DNA of 16,069 nt, taken from assembly GCA_900128395.1 (NCBI GenBank), contig LT649687.1, positions 1 through 16,069 of the forward strand, in the 5' to 3' direction. Position numbers and translations under genes: made by a program. The notes under the pieces were generated by a model. It was not told where the DNA came from. It ran no database searches and saw only the letters and a program-made list of their open reading frames with translations. Positions 7,707-15,551 of the stretch are shown in pieces (positions within the stretch are counted from its first letter, which is position 1; each line of letters starts with the position of its first letter). This DNA comes from Stramenopiles sp. TOSAG23-2. Lineage: Eukaryota > Sar.

Positions 7707-8285
7707 ATGTCGTTCTATGATAGTTTGAAAAATTTAGTATTGGGAAGTAAAAAAAAGAAAGTTACACCACCACCAAAACCAAAACCATTGCAAGTGAAAT
7801 TATATGAAAATTATGTTGCGTCATTAAATGAAATAAAAGTAGGAGATATTGATTTAGTAGATAAAAAGAAACAAAAAATTGTATATTATAAATTAGGGAA
7901 AACTTGGATAGAAGCAGATGTATTTATAAATATATTTAGTTTTTTAAATGCAAATAGTCTATTGCGAAGTACTGAAGTATCAAGGCATTTTTTTTTGGCT
8001 GCCAATACCAATTATTTATGGGATGCGTTAGACGGGTTGTATAGTTATAAAACAAAACAATCGAAAATTTCATTTTCACAAGGTAGGCTAGATTATCGTA
8101 CTCGGCACAAATCCATTGTCTTAAGTGCAGAAGAAAAAGAAAAGTTTAGACGAAAATTGAGTAGATGGGAACAAGATGAGAATTTTGAAAGAGAATCTCA
8201 TGTATTAGACTCTGATGTGGAAAATGTACAATATGCAAAAGATTTAGTTTATGGCAAATTAATAAGAAAATTTCGTAAAAAATGA
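7707..8285 (+). CDS. F-box-like protein (192 aa)
   Basis: The protein is short and charged. The N-terminus has a KKKK cluster followed by TPPPKPKP (residues 15-27). Residues 67-107 fit an F-box: WIEADVFINIFSFLNANSLLRSTEVSRHFFLAANTNYLWDAL, with the usual LP-x3-hh-x-I-FSFL core (here an EAD replaces LP), LLR-x3-VSR and a closing LW. F-box proteins bind Skp1 in SCF ubiquitin ligases and bring a substrate through a second domain. No WD, LRR or Kelch substrate domain follows; the remainder (about 112-192) is a basic helix-rich tail with EEKEKFRRKLSRWEQDENFERE. It could therefore be an SCF component with an unusual partner or have a different use of the fold. The ATG at 7707 has A at -3. The gene converges on the large pseudokinase gene. 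Confidence 0.7.
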   Translation: MSFYDSLKNLVLGSKKKKVTPPPKPKPLQVKLYENYVASLNEIKVGDIDLVDKKKQKIVYYKLGKTWIEADVFINIFSFLNANSLLRSTEVSRHFFLAANTNYLWDALDGLYSYKTKQSKISFSQGRLDYRTRHKSIVLSAEEKEKFRRKLSRWEQDENFERESHVLDSDVENVQYAKDLVYGKLIRKFRKK

Positions 8286-8312
8286 TTGATATGATATTTT
8301 ATGATATGATAT

Positions 8313-8381
8313 CTGGATATGACATAATTATTTTAAATATAATATGATATGTGCTTTTTGAATACTTCGTGTATCATATCC
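8313..8381. repeat. ATGATAT-rich repeats with inverted copies
   Basis: The F-box 3' spacer holds several direct copies of TGATATGATAT (from 8285 to about 8350). It also has an inverted pair, GGATATGA at 8315-8322 and TCATATCC at 8374-8381. This looks like simple-sequence expansion in a 3' UTR. Confidence 0.4.
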
Positions 8382-8464
8382 AAAATACATGTGTATATAA
8401 CACAAAAATCCGCTCTTAAATACTTTTCTCATATCATACATGTGTACGTTTGTAAATTTTTAAA

Positions 8465-8495
8465 GGGGGTACATCTCTCGTCATGCAATACCCCC
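8465..8495. repeat. GGGGGTA...TACCCCC hairpin between convergent genes
   Basis: GGGGGTA at 8465-8471 pairs perfectly with TACCCCC at 8489-8495 around a 17-nt loop. The G/C arms stand out in an AT-rich spacer. The right arm is only 17 nt beyond the pseudokinase stop codon, so in that transcript the hairpin would sit at the very start of the 3' UTR. Confidence 0.6.
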
Positions 8496-8511
8496 ACAAA
8501 ACTTTTTTCAA

Positions 8512-11500
8512 TCACTTCCCAGCAGCAGCTGATTCTCTTTTCTTCCGTTCATATTTAATTCTAACTTGCTTAAAAAAATCATGTTGCAATGCATCTTGTA
8601 TTGAAATTCTATCCCTAGGTCGCCAACATATCATTTTTAATAATAAATCTTTCACGACATTATTCTCTCCTGTACCACCATTTTCAAATTTTGATATACA
8701 TCGTTCTAATGGTGCTCGTGTCTCTGCAACTAATGATGTTGTATCTTTCACTCCTAATTCTTTTGCCTTATTCTCTGCAATTCGTTTTCGTATTTTCTCA
8801 TATGTACCATCTATCAAACCTAATAAAATATGCTTTCCACTTTTTGGTATTTGACATTCTATAAAAATGTCTTTCAACTCCTCGCGTTTAGGGATACCAA
8901 TTCGTTGACTAATACTTGTTAAAACTTCTCGTGAGTTATTGCCAGTAAACAATGGCGTAGTTGCTCTTTCAACTGGTGTTTGTAACAACCATGCCATTAC
9001 ACATCCAACACTCCAAATATCCGAACTAGGTACTGCACTGTAACCAAACATCTCTGGCGCTGCAAAAGAGGAACCATTTTCTGTCGCCTCCGTGCCATCC
9101 AACGCTTTCATCACACCAAAATGTTCCAAAAATGCTTTTGGGAATTTACGTGTTGAAGTAGCAGGTGATTCCAGCAAAAAAATAGAGCTTGGTCGTATTT
9201 CCCTATGTATCAAATCTTTACTATGTATATATTTTAAACCTTCCAATATACGGTATAATATATCAGCAATCATTGGCACTGGCATCGATTCATTATTTTG
9301 ATTTAATTTGACATATGATGCTAATGAAGTATCAACCCAACGTTTCATTACACACGTATATTCAGTTGTTGCGTATAAATCTACTAAAGGTATTAAGCCT
9401 GGATGTCTTAAATCTGTTCGTAATGGTAACTGTGGTGGAAATTGTTTTACAATAACACGTTGTTTTTTTAATATATCCAATGCTTCAAAAACGTTTCTCC
9501 TAGTTTTGTAGTTATTATTATTGTTTGTCGTTATTCCACCTTTCTTTTTGTCTTTCGTCGAATTGGAATCCTCCCCGTTATCACTTTCGTCAATTGTAAC
9601 ACGGCGATTAAATATAATAAATCGATCTTTAATTTTTGAACCAGGACCAAGGTTATTATTATTGTCAACACTAGTATTAGACGTAGGAGTATTTGATATA
9701 TAATAATTATTATTGCCACCTTTTGGTGATCCAGGCGGTATTTTTGATTGATCATCTCCAACTGGTAATCCTGCTCCTTCTCTTTTCGCTATGGTTCGTA
9801 ATGTTTTTTGAGCTAAATGTGCAGCTTCAGCTTTACAATATGCTCTTGCTTCAACAAATGATGATGATAATTTTTGAGATGCTTGTGCCATTAAACGTCT
9901 AGCCTCTGGCAATGCTGTTGATAAAGCTTCTTCTTCCTCATCCAAACGTTGTAATAATTGTTTTTTCTCCATTGCATGTCTTTTTTCTAATTCTTGTATC
10001 ATACTTTCACGTCTACTAGTCCATCTTTCATTTCGTATTTTTCCATCTACTAATGATATATGTGAATTATATAAATTAGATTCCTTTGCTTTCAATTCAT
10101 AATCTACATCATTTGTCTTGTTATAAAACCATTGTTTCATTCGATCATTTGCATTTTTAATAACTTCTTTTGTACGTTGAAACTTCGATAATTTTAATGC
10201 AACAGAATATAACTGTGAAATAGCAATCCATTCTTCATCTGTGCGATTGTATGTTGGTTCACTGGTGATATTATTATTATTATTATTATCATTATTATTG
10301 TTATTGTTGCTATTATCATCATCATTTGTATTATTATTTGACTCGTATTTTTCAACTAATTTATTTAAAATATTATCAACTGTATCGTCTGTGAATGAAT
10401 TAGAACGTCTTCTACGTTGTTTTCGAATTATTGAGTTTCTTTCATCATTACTAATATTATTATGTACCTCAATTTTCAAATTTTTAACATTTCTAATAGT
10501 ATTAGTCTTATTATTACTATTATTATCAGGTGATTGTGCCAATGAAGTTGTCGATGATAAACGTCGTACCCTGGTTGTTATATTTGTATTATTTGTATCA
10601 CGTTTATTAGATTCTAATTCATCTGACATTTTATCGGATAATAATACATATCCATTACTTGTTCCCATAGATAAAACATCTAAATTATGATTATAATCTA
10701 ATGCAATTATAGAACCGAATGAATTTTGAACTATTTTTTTCAATGTTACTAAACCAGCACGACTAACTTGCCATGCAAATATTTCCCCATTCGTCGTACC
10801 ACCAAAAACAATATCACCACCATGATCTGTACTAGGTAATAATACGCTAACATGAATATCATAATCAAACAAAGGTGCTTTGTTTTCTAAATTTCCATTC
10901 CAGCCTTTTAACCTCCCATCTTTTGATGCGCTAATTAAGATTGAACCAGTGAAATTTCTTCCTCCACCTTTCTTTCGACTTTTATGTATTGTTGTCGTAG
11001 TAGTAGTGTTGTTGTTTTTTCCATCATTATTATTTGTTTTGTTATTATCATTATTAATTGATGTTGAATCCAAATGCATTATAGTATCCAATACATGACG
11101 ATCTAAAATTGGTAAAATTGACGGATCAACTCTAGATACGACCATTTGTGAAATTTCACTACGATGTGCTGTTTCATTTGATACGAGATGCGCACCACTA
11201 TTAGTATTAAATGATTTGATTGAACCATTTGCATATCCAATATATACACGCCCAATTTCACCATCATATGTTAATGAGGAAACTTTACTAGCTGGTATTC
11301 TTGGTGCAGACATTCTACGTTTCGACATTTTTGGAGAGCCAGGTGGAGATCCACCAAGTGGTCGAGGTAATTCAACTACAAATGAACGCCCATGGCCGTA
11401 TAGCAATGTTCCGGCATCATTAGTTTGCTTGGCGCTATCATTGGATGAGGACGAGGAAGCATTCGACGAGGTGGTGGAGCCTAAATCCCATAATTTTACA

Positions 11501-11883
11501 ATACCATTTCTACAACCACTTATTAAACGTTCTGGGCTATTTTGTGTACGTCGATTCCAATGCAATACTGTTATTGATGTATCATGTGCTTTATGAACTT
11601 GCAACAATTCAGCGCCTTCCGTTCGATATATATAAATATAACCATCTGCATCCGCTGCTACTAATAAGCCTTTTCCTGTTGATAAACATGCACAAGTAAA
11701 TTTTCTATTACCATTAGTTTTTTTTAAATCTTTTCTTGAACGTCTTGATGCACTACCTAAATTAAATCTATCTAATATTTCATTCGTTATGGTGACTACT
11801 TGTGCTGGTACTAAATTTTTCGCTGGGATGACACCAATAGCAAGTATTGGTCCTGACGTTTGTGCTTGTTGCGTATTTCCCAT
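8512..11883 (-). CDS. WD40 - coiled coil - predicted pseudokinase protein (1123 aa)
   Basis: The single open frame codes for three parts. Residues about 60-420 hold WD40-type repeats: VAADADGYIYIYRT, a canonical LISGCRNGIVKLWDL (120-134), VYIGYANGSIKSF, LISASKDGRLKGW (316-328), VFGGTTNGEIFAW and LSMGTSNGYVLL, about six blades with Ser- and Asn-rich insertions. Residues about 545-705 are charged and helical (MIQELEKRHAMEKKQLLQRLDEEEEA), probably a coiled coil. Residues about 797-1104 are a kinase fold: a possible beta-3 lysine K813 in VIVKQF, YRILEGLKYIHSKDLIH, AAPEMF (941-946), SSDIWSVGCVMAWLL and RPRDRIS near 1088-1094. Catalytic positions are changed: HRD is HRE (E895), the following Lys and Asn are R897 and S900, and DFG is HFG (H921). 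It is therefore predicted to be catalytically inactive or very atypical. Asn runs sit at 275-292, 515-538 and 786-791. The ATG has A at -3. Confidence 0.85.
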   Translation of the reverse strand: MGNTQQAQTSGPILAIGVIPAKNLVPAQVVTITNEILDRFNLGSASRRSRKDLKKTNGNRKFTCACLSTGKGLLVAADADGYIYIYRTEGAELLQVHKAHDTSITVLHWNRRTQNSPERLISGCRNGIVKLWDLGSTTSSNASSSSSNDSAKQTNDAGTLLYGHGRSFVVELPRPLGGSPPGSPKMSKRRMSAPRIPASKVSSLTYDGEIGRVYIGYANGSIKSFNTNSGAHLVSNETAHRSEISQMVVSRVDPSILPILDRHVLDTIMHLDSTSINNDNNKTNNNDGKNNNTTTTTTIHKSRKKGGGRNFTGSILISASKDGRLKGWNGNLENKAPLFDYDIHVSVLLPSTDHGGDIVFGGTTNGEIFAWQVSRAGLVTLKKIVQNSFGSIIALDYNHNLDVLSMGTSNGYVLLSDKMSDELESNKRDTNNTNITTRVRRLSSTTSLAQSPDNNSNNKTNTIRNVKNLKIEVHNNISNDERNSIIRKQRRRRSNSFTDDTVDNILNKLVEKYESNNNTNDDDNSNNNNNNDNNNNNNITSEPTYNRTDEEWIAISQLYSVALKLSKFQRTKEVIKNANDRMKQWFYNKTNDVDYELKAKESNLYNSHISLVDGKIRNERWTSRRESMIQELEKRHAMEKKQLLQRLDEEEEALSTALPEARRLMAQASQKLSSSFVEARAYCKAEAAHLAQKTLRTIAKREGAGLPVGDDQSKIPPGSPKGGNNNYYISNTPTSNTSVDNNNNLGPGSKIKDRFIIFNRRVTIDESDNGEDSNSTKDKKKGGITTNNNNNYKTRRNVFEALDILKKQRVIVKQFPPQLPLRTDLRHPGLIPLVDLYATTEYTCVMKRWVDTSLASYVKLNQNNESMPVPMIADILYRILEGLKYIHSKDLIHREIRPSSIFLLESPATSTRKFPKAFLEHFGVMKALDGTEATENGSSFAAPEMFGYSAVPSSDIWSVGCVMAWLLQTPVERATTPLFTGNNSREVLTSISQRIGIPKREELKDIFIECQIPKSGKHILLGLIDGTYEKIRKRIAENKAKELGVKDTTSLVAETRAPLERCISKFENGGTGENNVVKDLLLKMICWRPRDRISIQDALQHDFFKQVRIKYERKKRESAAAGK

Positions 11884-12471
11884 GGTTCTCTTGGTTGTAG
11901 TATGTGGTTGTTGTTGTAAAATTACTTTCTTCTTTCAATCATTTTGGTATTTTTTTTTGTAGATCTTATTGTAAATTATAAAATTGTATATATATATTTG
12001 GAATGAGAAGATGTGATAGTATAGTAAATTAATAGTGCATGATGCAGATGTGTCGAATGTAGCCGAATGTACCATTGTAGTGTTGCTATAATAGATAGTC
12101 ACGCCGTTGTTTCCTTCACACTGGCAAAATTGGATCGTAGGCAATGCTGTGTCAATGGTAAATATTCTAGCATAGGACTACGCCTAACACCAGTACAAGC
12201 GCTGGCTGATAGCACTAAAAAAAACTAAAGAATAACAAAAAAATTACCTAAGTACACCAAAATAAATAATAAGTGATATATAGTTTTATATTTACATGTA
12301 GTTACTATTGGAAGAAGTGCAACAACTATTTTTAATAAAACTATTATGCATCTATCATATTTGTATTAATATATATATTTATTTCATTTACAATATCAAA
12401 CTGAAAGAAAGAACATTATAATGCATATAATAAAATCGACATTTGTATTATAAAACAAAGAAACAACGAAT
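11884..12471. promoter_or_regulatory. Divergent spacer upstream of the pseudokinase gene
   Basis: This 588-bp head-to-head region carries the pseudokinase promoter on one side and that of the small hydrophobic ORF on the other. Most of it is AT-rich. The part from about 12033 to 12217 is visibly richer in G+C and is described separately as a candidate RNA. The minus strand is open from 12144 to 11935, but that frame lacks an ATG. Confidence 0.45.
12033..12217 (+). ncRNA. Candidate box C/D-like structured RNA
   Basis: TAGTGC at 12033-12038 pairs perfectly with GCACTA at 12212-12217. Directly inside the left arm is ATGATGC (12039-12045), 6 of 7 matches to box C (RTGATGA). Just inside the right arm is CTGA (12206-12209), an exact box D. 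Stem, box C, box D, stem is the layout of C/D snoRNAs. The interior is G+C-rich for this window and contains small hairpins, TAGG/CCTA around 12173-12186 and CCAG/CTGG at 12191-12205. At 185 nt it is long for a guide snoRNA and nearer to U3 size, but I see no U3 box sequences. The motifs are short, so chance is a real alternative. Confidence 0.25.
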
Positions 12472-12624
12472 ATGCCACAAGACCCATTTGCTAGAGGTTG
12501 TGCGGATCTATCATCAACTACAACATCAGTGGGACGGGACGTATTGCCAACTAGTACGTTTGTATCTATATCACTTTTCTTTGCAAGTATTGGTACGGCT
12601 ATTAAAAGTATATTTCAAAGGTAA
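12472..12624 (+). CDS. Small hydrophobic ORF (50 aa), or first exon of the next gene
   Basis: I do not recognise the product. It starts at an ATG with A at -3 and reads MPQDPFARGCADLSSTTTSV, a short linker, then a single hydrophobic segment TFVSISLFFASIGTAIKSIF (residues 29-48) that could span a membrane. As a stand-alone 50-residue protein it would be tail-anchored, ending QR-stop. However, the stop TAA lies inside a good 5' splice site (AAAG|GTAACA). Splicing from 12620 to 12713 would add the whole next frame in phase and turn the hydrophobic segment into an N-terminal anchor of a 323-residue protein. Both readings are open. Confidence 0.5.
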   Translation: MPQDPFARGCADLSSTTTSVGRDVLPTSTFVSISLFFASIGTAIKSIFQR

Positions 12625-12712
12625 CAAATATAATTAATTTTTAAAAAAAAGTTAGTCAGTCCTCTACAACTATAACCATAACTGTCCTATATAGTTAGTA
12701 TCGCTACAACAG
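12621..12712 (+). other. Probable intron joining the small ORF to the SNARE-like gene
   Basis: The donor AAAG|GTAACA at 12617-12626 and acceptor ACAACAG at 12706-12712 would remove 92 bp, close to the 84-bp UNC93 intron. The joined codon is AG plus T, and the frame then runs on as GTG CAT ACC ACA ATG into the next ORF without a stop. Phase agreement has a one-in-three chance of arising by accident. Confidence 0.45.
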
Positions 12713-12725
12713 TGTGCATACCACA

Positions 12726-13535
12726 ATGAAAAATGGTTCGTTTGATATGGACGAACAGCCAGAGAATTCTAAGTTAGATGAAGAAAGTTTAAAGGAAATA
12801 TTCAATAAACATTATACAATAACTTCAAAAGATTCATATCCGGACGTGAAATTTAGAAAAACTAACCGTTTGTCGTTAAAAATGCAAAAGAAACCTTTAG
12901 TTCTGCCAAAAGTTTTAAGAAAAGAATTTAGTCAATCGTCATCTTCATATCAATTTGTTGAAGGTGAAACTATTGAAAGTGTTGAAACATTTTTAGATGA
13001 ACAACATTCACCACGTCTTTTTTTTGAAATGAGTAATAACAGTATAAGCAACAACAACAATAATAATAATAATAATAATAATAAAGGCTTAACAAAGATC
13101 AATAGCGGTAGTAGTAATGAAAATAGTATAATAAATAATACTAAAAACATAAATGAAAAAAATATATACAAAAACATGCATCAGCCATCGCTTGTACCAA
13201 TGTTGAATACAGCTATATCAACAACGAACAATAATCAAGTCGTTAATAATGCAATTTTTCGAAAAGAAAAAGGTACGTATTTGCAATTTGGACTTGGTCA
13301 TACAGTTCCAAATTATGACATCAAACCAAAAATTAAAGATGGGAAGAGGATGTGTAGCGAGTTAGTAGATGAACAAGAATTAAATAAATTTACACATGAA
13401 ATTGTAAATACAGTAGATCATCAAGGTGAAATATTAGATAAATTAAATGAAGAGATGAATGAAACGAGAAAAGATATTAGTAAAGCATATTTATTGATGA
13501 TGAAACATAAAGGTGGGAGTTTTATATTTGATTAA
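12726..13535 (+). CDS. Asn-rich protein with SNARE-like C-terminal helix
   Basis: Counting from the ATG at 12726 the protein is 269 residues. The first 100 residues are polar and charged; a pure Asn run of 11 codons (AAT/AAC repeats near 13050-13083) follows inside a wider Asn/Ser/Ile region. The last about 45 residues are a predicted amphipathic helix with heptad spacing: ELNKFTHEIVNTVDHQGEIL, then DKLNEEMNETRKDISKAYLL. This resembles the SNARE core, with the glutamine of HQGE at the place of the central (zero) layer of a Q-SNARE, as in the QGE-x-hD pattern of syntaxins. There is no C-terminal transmembrane anchor: the protein stops at KGGSFIFD. If the upstream small ORF is exon 1, an N-terminal membrane segment would be added. 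It might instead be an ordinary coiled-coil protein. The SNARE reading is tentative. Confidence 0.65.
   Translation: MKNGSFDMDEQPENSKLDEESLKEIFNKHYTITSKDSYPDVKFRKTNRLSLKMQKKPLVLPKVLRKEFSQSSSSYQFVEGETIESVETFLDEQHSPRLFFEMSNNSISNNNNNNNNNNNKGLTKINSGSSNENSIINNTKNINEKNIYKNMHQPSLVPMLNTAISTTNNNQVVNNAIFRKEKGTYLQFGLGHTVPNYDIKPKIKDGKRMCSELVDEQELNKFTHEIVNTVDHQGEILDKLNEEMNETRKDISKAYLLMMKHKGGSFIFD
13050..13083 (+). repeat. AAT/AAC trinucleotide repeat in coding sequence
   Basis: A run of AAC and AAT codons encodes uninterrupted asparagines within the SNARE-like gene. Comparable Asn tracts occur in the pseudokinase gene (for example near 10268-10340 on the opposite strand), so slippage-prone Asn codon repeats are a general trait of this genome rather than a property of one gene. 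Confidence 0.9.
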
Positions 13536-13895
13536 AAAAAAAAAGGTGGGTGTGCGTGTATAAAAGTAATGAAAATGTACAGTAAAAAATACGAAAAATA
13601 AATTTTACGAGGGTGTCGTATTATTTTTTATAGGGGCATAATTTATCATGTACTTCGTACCATTTTTTCGTTTTTATATACGAGTACACTCTGCATATAT
13701 ATATATATTAATATATTTAGATTTAAACCACATTATATTCTACTATACTGCTCTTTTTTTTAAATTTATGCTGCAGAGCACACATTTTTCTTTCTCTCCG
13801 TACAAGAATATGGTGTATACTTTTCTTCTGTAAGAGATCTTTTTACATCTTTGCGCAAATTTCATAATCTCTCTTTTAACTTTTACTTTTTTTTT
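13536..13895. other. Convergent 3' spacer with small hairpins
   Basis: The SNARE-like gene and the phosphotransferase gene end toward each other here. TGTGCGTGTA (13551-13560) follows the first stop by 15 nt. AATACGA (13588-13594) and TCGTATT (13616-13622) form a 7-bp stem with a 21-nt loop, and GTAC-TTC-GTAC lies just after 13648. An ATG frame at 13648-13833 is open, but its product is low-complexity Tyr/Phe/Ile and I do not count it as a gene. Confidence 0.45.
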
Positions 13896-15479
13896 TTAAG
13901 CAGTTGGATCTGACCATGCTCTTTTTGATTCTGGAAGTAATGATAAACATTCTTCCTCCGTAAGTGGTACTTTTCTTCTGTCTGGATCTTCCATTTTAGC
14001 AATAATAAAATCAAATACTGGACGAATCTCCCATTCTTTTGCTGCGGAGATCCAACGATTCATCAATGCTTTGTAAAGTGCTAATCCTCGCTCACCATTA
14101 GCAATTGCTCCAAATCCACCAAATGTTGAATAATACCATGAAAATGTTGAACCAAATGAATAATGAACTAAAAATTCATTCCATGAAAATGTACTTTTAT
14201 CAACACCACCGGCAATTAAAGTTTTGTAGTAATGTGCCAAACAATCGTATTCATGTTTTTGCCTAAATTCCGTCGATACGGACTGTGCAAAGAAATACGC
14301 CAATTCCCATCCTGGGTTAATTTCCATTACCAATTGCCAATCAATAGCAATAAACTCAGCAGAGCCATCTTCTTTTTTCATCACTTGCCCTTTATCATCA
14401 TATTTAAAAAACAAGTTATCCAACCTAAAATCACCGTGGCATAACGTGGATGATAAGAAATCTCCCCTCTCTTTCGACATTGCCATCGCATTTACATGTT
14501 TTGCAACCATTCCCTCCCCTGCTAAATAATCACCCCATTCTTTTGCCCATGGATCCATTTCTTGGTTAAACGATGGGAGTGCGGCAAGACCTCCACTCCA
14601 TGTTTGTCCATACATGATTGGAAATACTGCTGGCCAAAATGGATTAGTAAATGTTTTCGCAAATTCAACACATTTTTTCTCAACTGTTTTATTCCAATAT
14701 GTGGCATGTTGTTTTGCTGCAAATTCAAATGTAGTCAAAACAGAACCTTGTTGATCCATGTTTAAACCTTTTACTTGATCACCACATGCCATACCTCGTT
14801 CATTCAAATCTTCAATTAAAACTTGATAACGATATGCAACTGGGTCATATACTGCGAAATAACCTTTAGGTGCTGGTGTTTCAGTGTAATAATGCTTCGT
14901 ATTATATGCTGTACATTCCAATTCCCATGCTCTCATCCCTCTGCACAATCCTCTCAATGGCGCAAAATTAGGGTCTAAAGGAACCGTTTTGTAAATTAAC
15001 GATGTAGGTCCGGAACCTCCTTCATATTCGACTTGGATACGAAAGATACATGATAAAACACCTAAACGTCCATCTTCAGGAGTTTTTACATCACCATTTT
15101 CAATCACTTTTTTCGCAACAATTTTCGATACTGAAGTGTTTTCGTCAATTGTACCACCAGAACGTAATTCAGCTGTTAAAATAGCTTCTGTAACATTACC
15201 GATATGATAAGGAACACACATAGAGCCTTTCGATTTTTCAATAAATTCTTTTTCCCATGGCATAACAGCTTCCAATGGATCTTTTCCTGGTGCTTGATTT
15301 TCACTTTTAGCCATCCATTCATCCACAGTGGCATATTTTTCCTTCATCCATGAAGCATTTTCATGTGATGGGTCGTAACGAAGGAACAATCCAGTTGGAT
15401 TACCATTCATATCTAACACTGGTGCTCCGTCTGAGTTAAGATTAACTGGATTTTTTCTATCAAAATCTGAACTTGACAT
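13896..15479 (-). CDS. CHK/ecdysteroid-kinase-like small-molecule phosphotransferase (527 aa)
   Basis: The protein belongs to the aminoglycoside-phosphotransferase / choline-kinase superfamily, closest in look to the EcKinase-like (CHK, DUF1679) branch. Key signs are a beta-3 lysine K164 in LIYKTVP, an ELECTAYN helix with the likely partner Glu (186-193), a hinge LIEDL (221-225), the catalytic loop CHGDFRLDNLFF with D350 and N355, and the metal-binding IDWQ with D380. GWELAYFFAQS follows (390-400), as in relatives. All catalytic residues are present, so it should be active. Known members phosphorylate small hydroxylated compounds such as ecdysteroids, choline or sugars; the substrate here cannot be told. 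There is an unusual N-terminal extension of about 85 residues before the core. No signal peptide or membrane helix was seen, so the enzyme is probably cytosolic. The ATG has A at -3. Confidence 0.85.
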   Translation of the reverse strand: MSSSDFDRKNPVNLNSDGAPVLDMNGNPTGLFLRYDPSHENASWMKEKYATVDEWMAKSENQAPGKDPLEAVMPWEKEFIEKSKGSMCVPYHIGNVTEAILTAELRSGGTIDENTSVSKIVAKKVIENGDVKTPEDGRLGVLSCIFRIQVEYEGGSGPTSLIYKTVPLDPNFAPLRGLCRGMRAWELECTAYNTKHYYTETPAPKGYFAVYDPVAYRYQVLIEDLNERGMACGDQVKGLNMDQQGSVLTTFEFAAKQHATYWNKTVEKKCVEFAKTFTNPFWPAVFPIMYGQTWSGGLAALPSFNQEMDPWAKEWGDYLAGEGMVAKHVNAMAMSKERGDFLSSTLCHGDFRLDNLFFKYDDKGQVMKKEDGSAEFIAIDWQLVMEINPGWELAYFFAQSVSTEFRQKHEYDCLAHYYKTLIAGGVDKSTFSWNEFLVHYSFGSTFSWYYSTFGGFGAIANGERGLALYKALMNRWISAAKEWEIRPVFDFIIAKMEDPDRRKVPLTEEECLSLLPESKRAWSDPTA

Positions 15480-15551
15480 GATTTGTTACTTTAATTTGTT
15501 CTTTTTTTTTTTTTAATAATTAATATGTAGATTATATTGGATCTTTTTATG

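Noticed and set aside
10241-11098. Plus-strand Leu/Val-rich frames inside the pseudokinase gene
   Set aside because: They are shadows of Asn and Thr codon repeats on the coding minus strand; no domain and no independent support.
11935-12144. Minus-strand frame with a Cys-containing, protein-like start
   Set aside because: It has no ATG (first codon TTG), its second half is AT-repeat translation, and the G+C-rich part is better considered with the candidate RNA.
12950-13177. Minus-strand Leu-rich open frame opposite the SNARE-like gene
   Set aside because: It is the antisense of the Asn codon repeat (AAT read as ATT/TTA), giving a leucine run; not an independent gene.
13648-13833. Plus-strand ATG frame of 61 codons in the convergent spacer
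   Set aside because: Product is low-complexity Tyr/Phe/Ile, crosses a TA repeat and lies in the probable 3' UTR of both neighbours.
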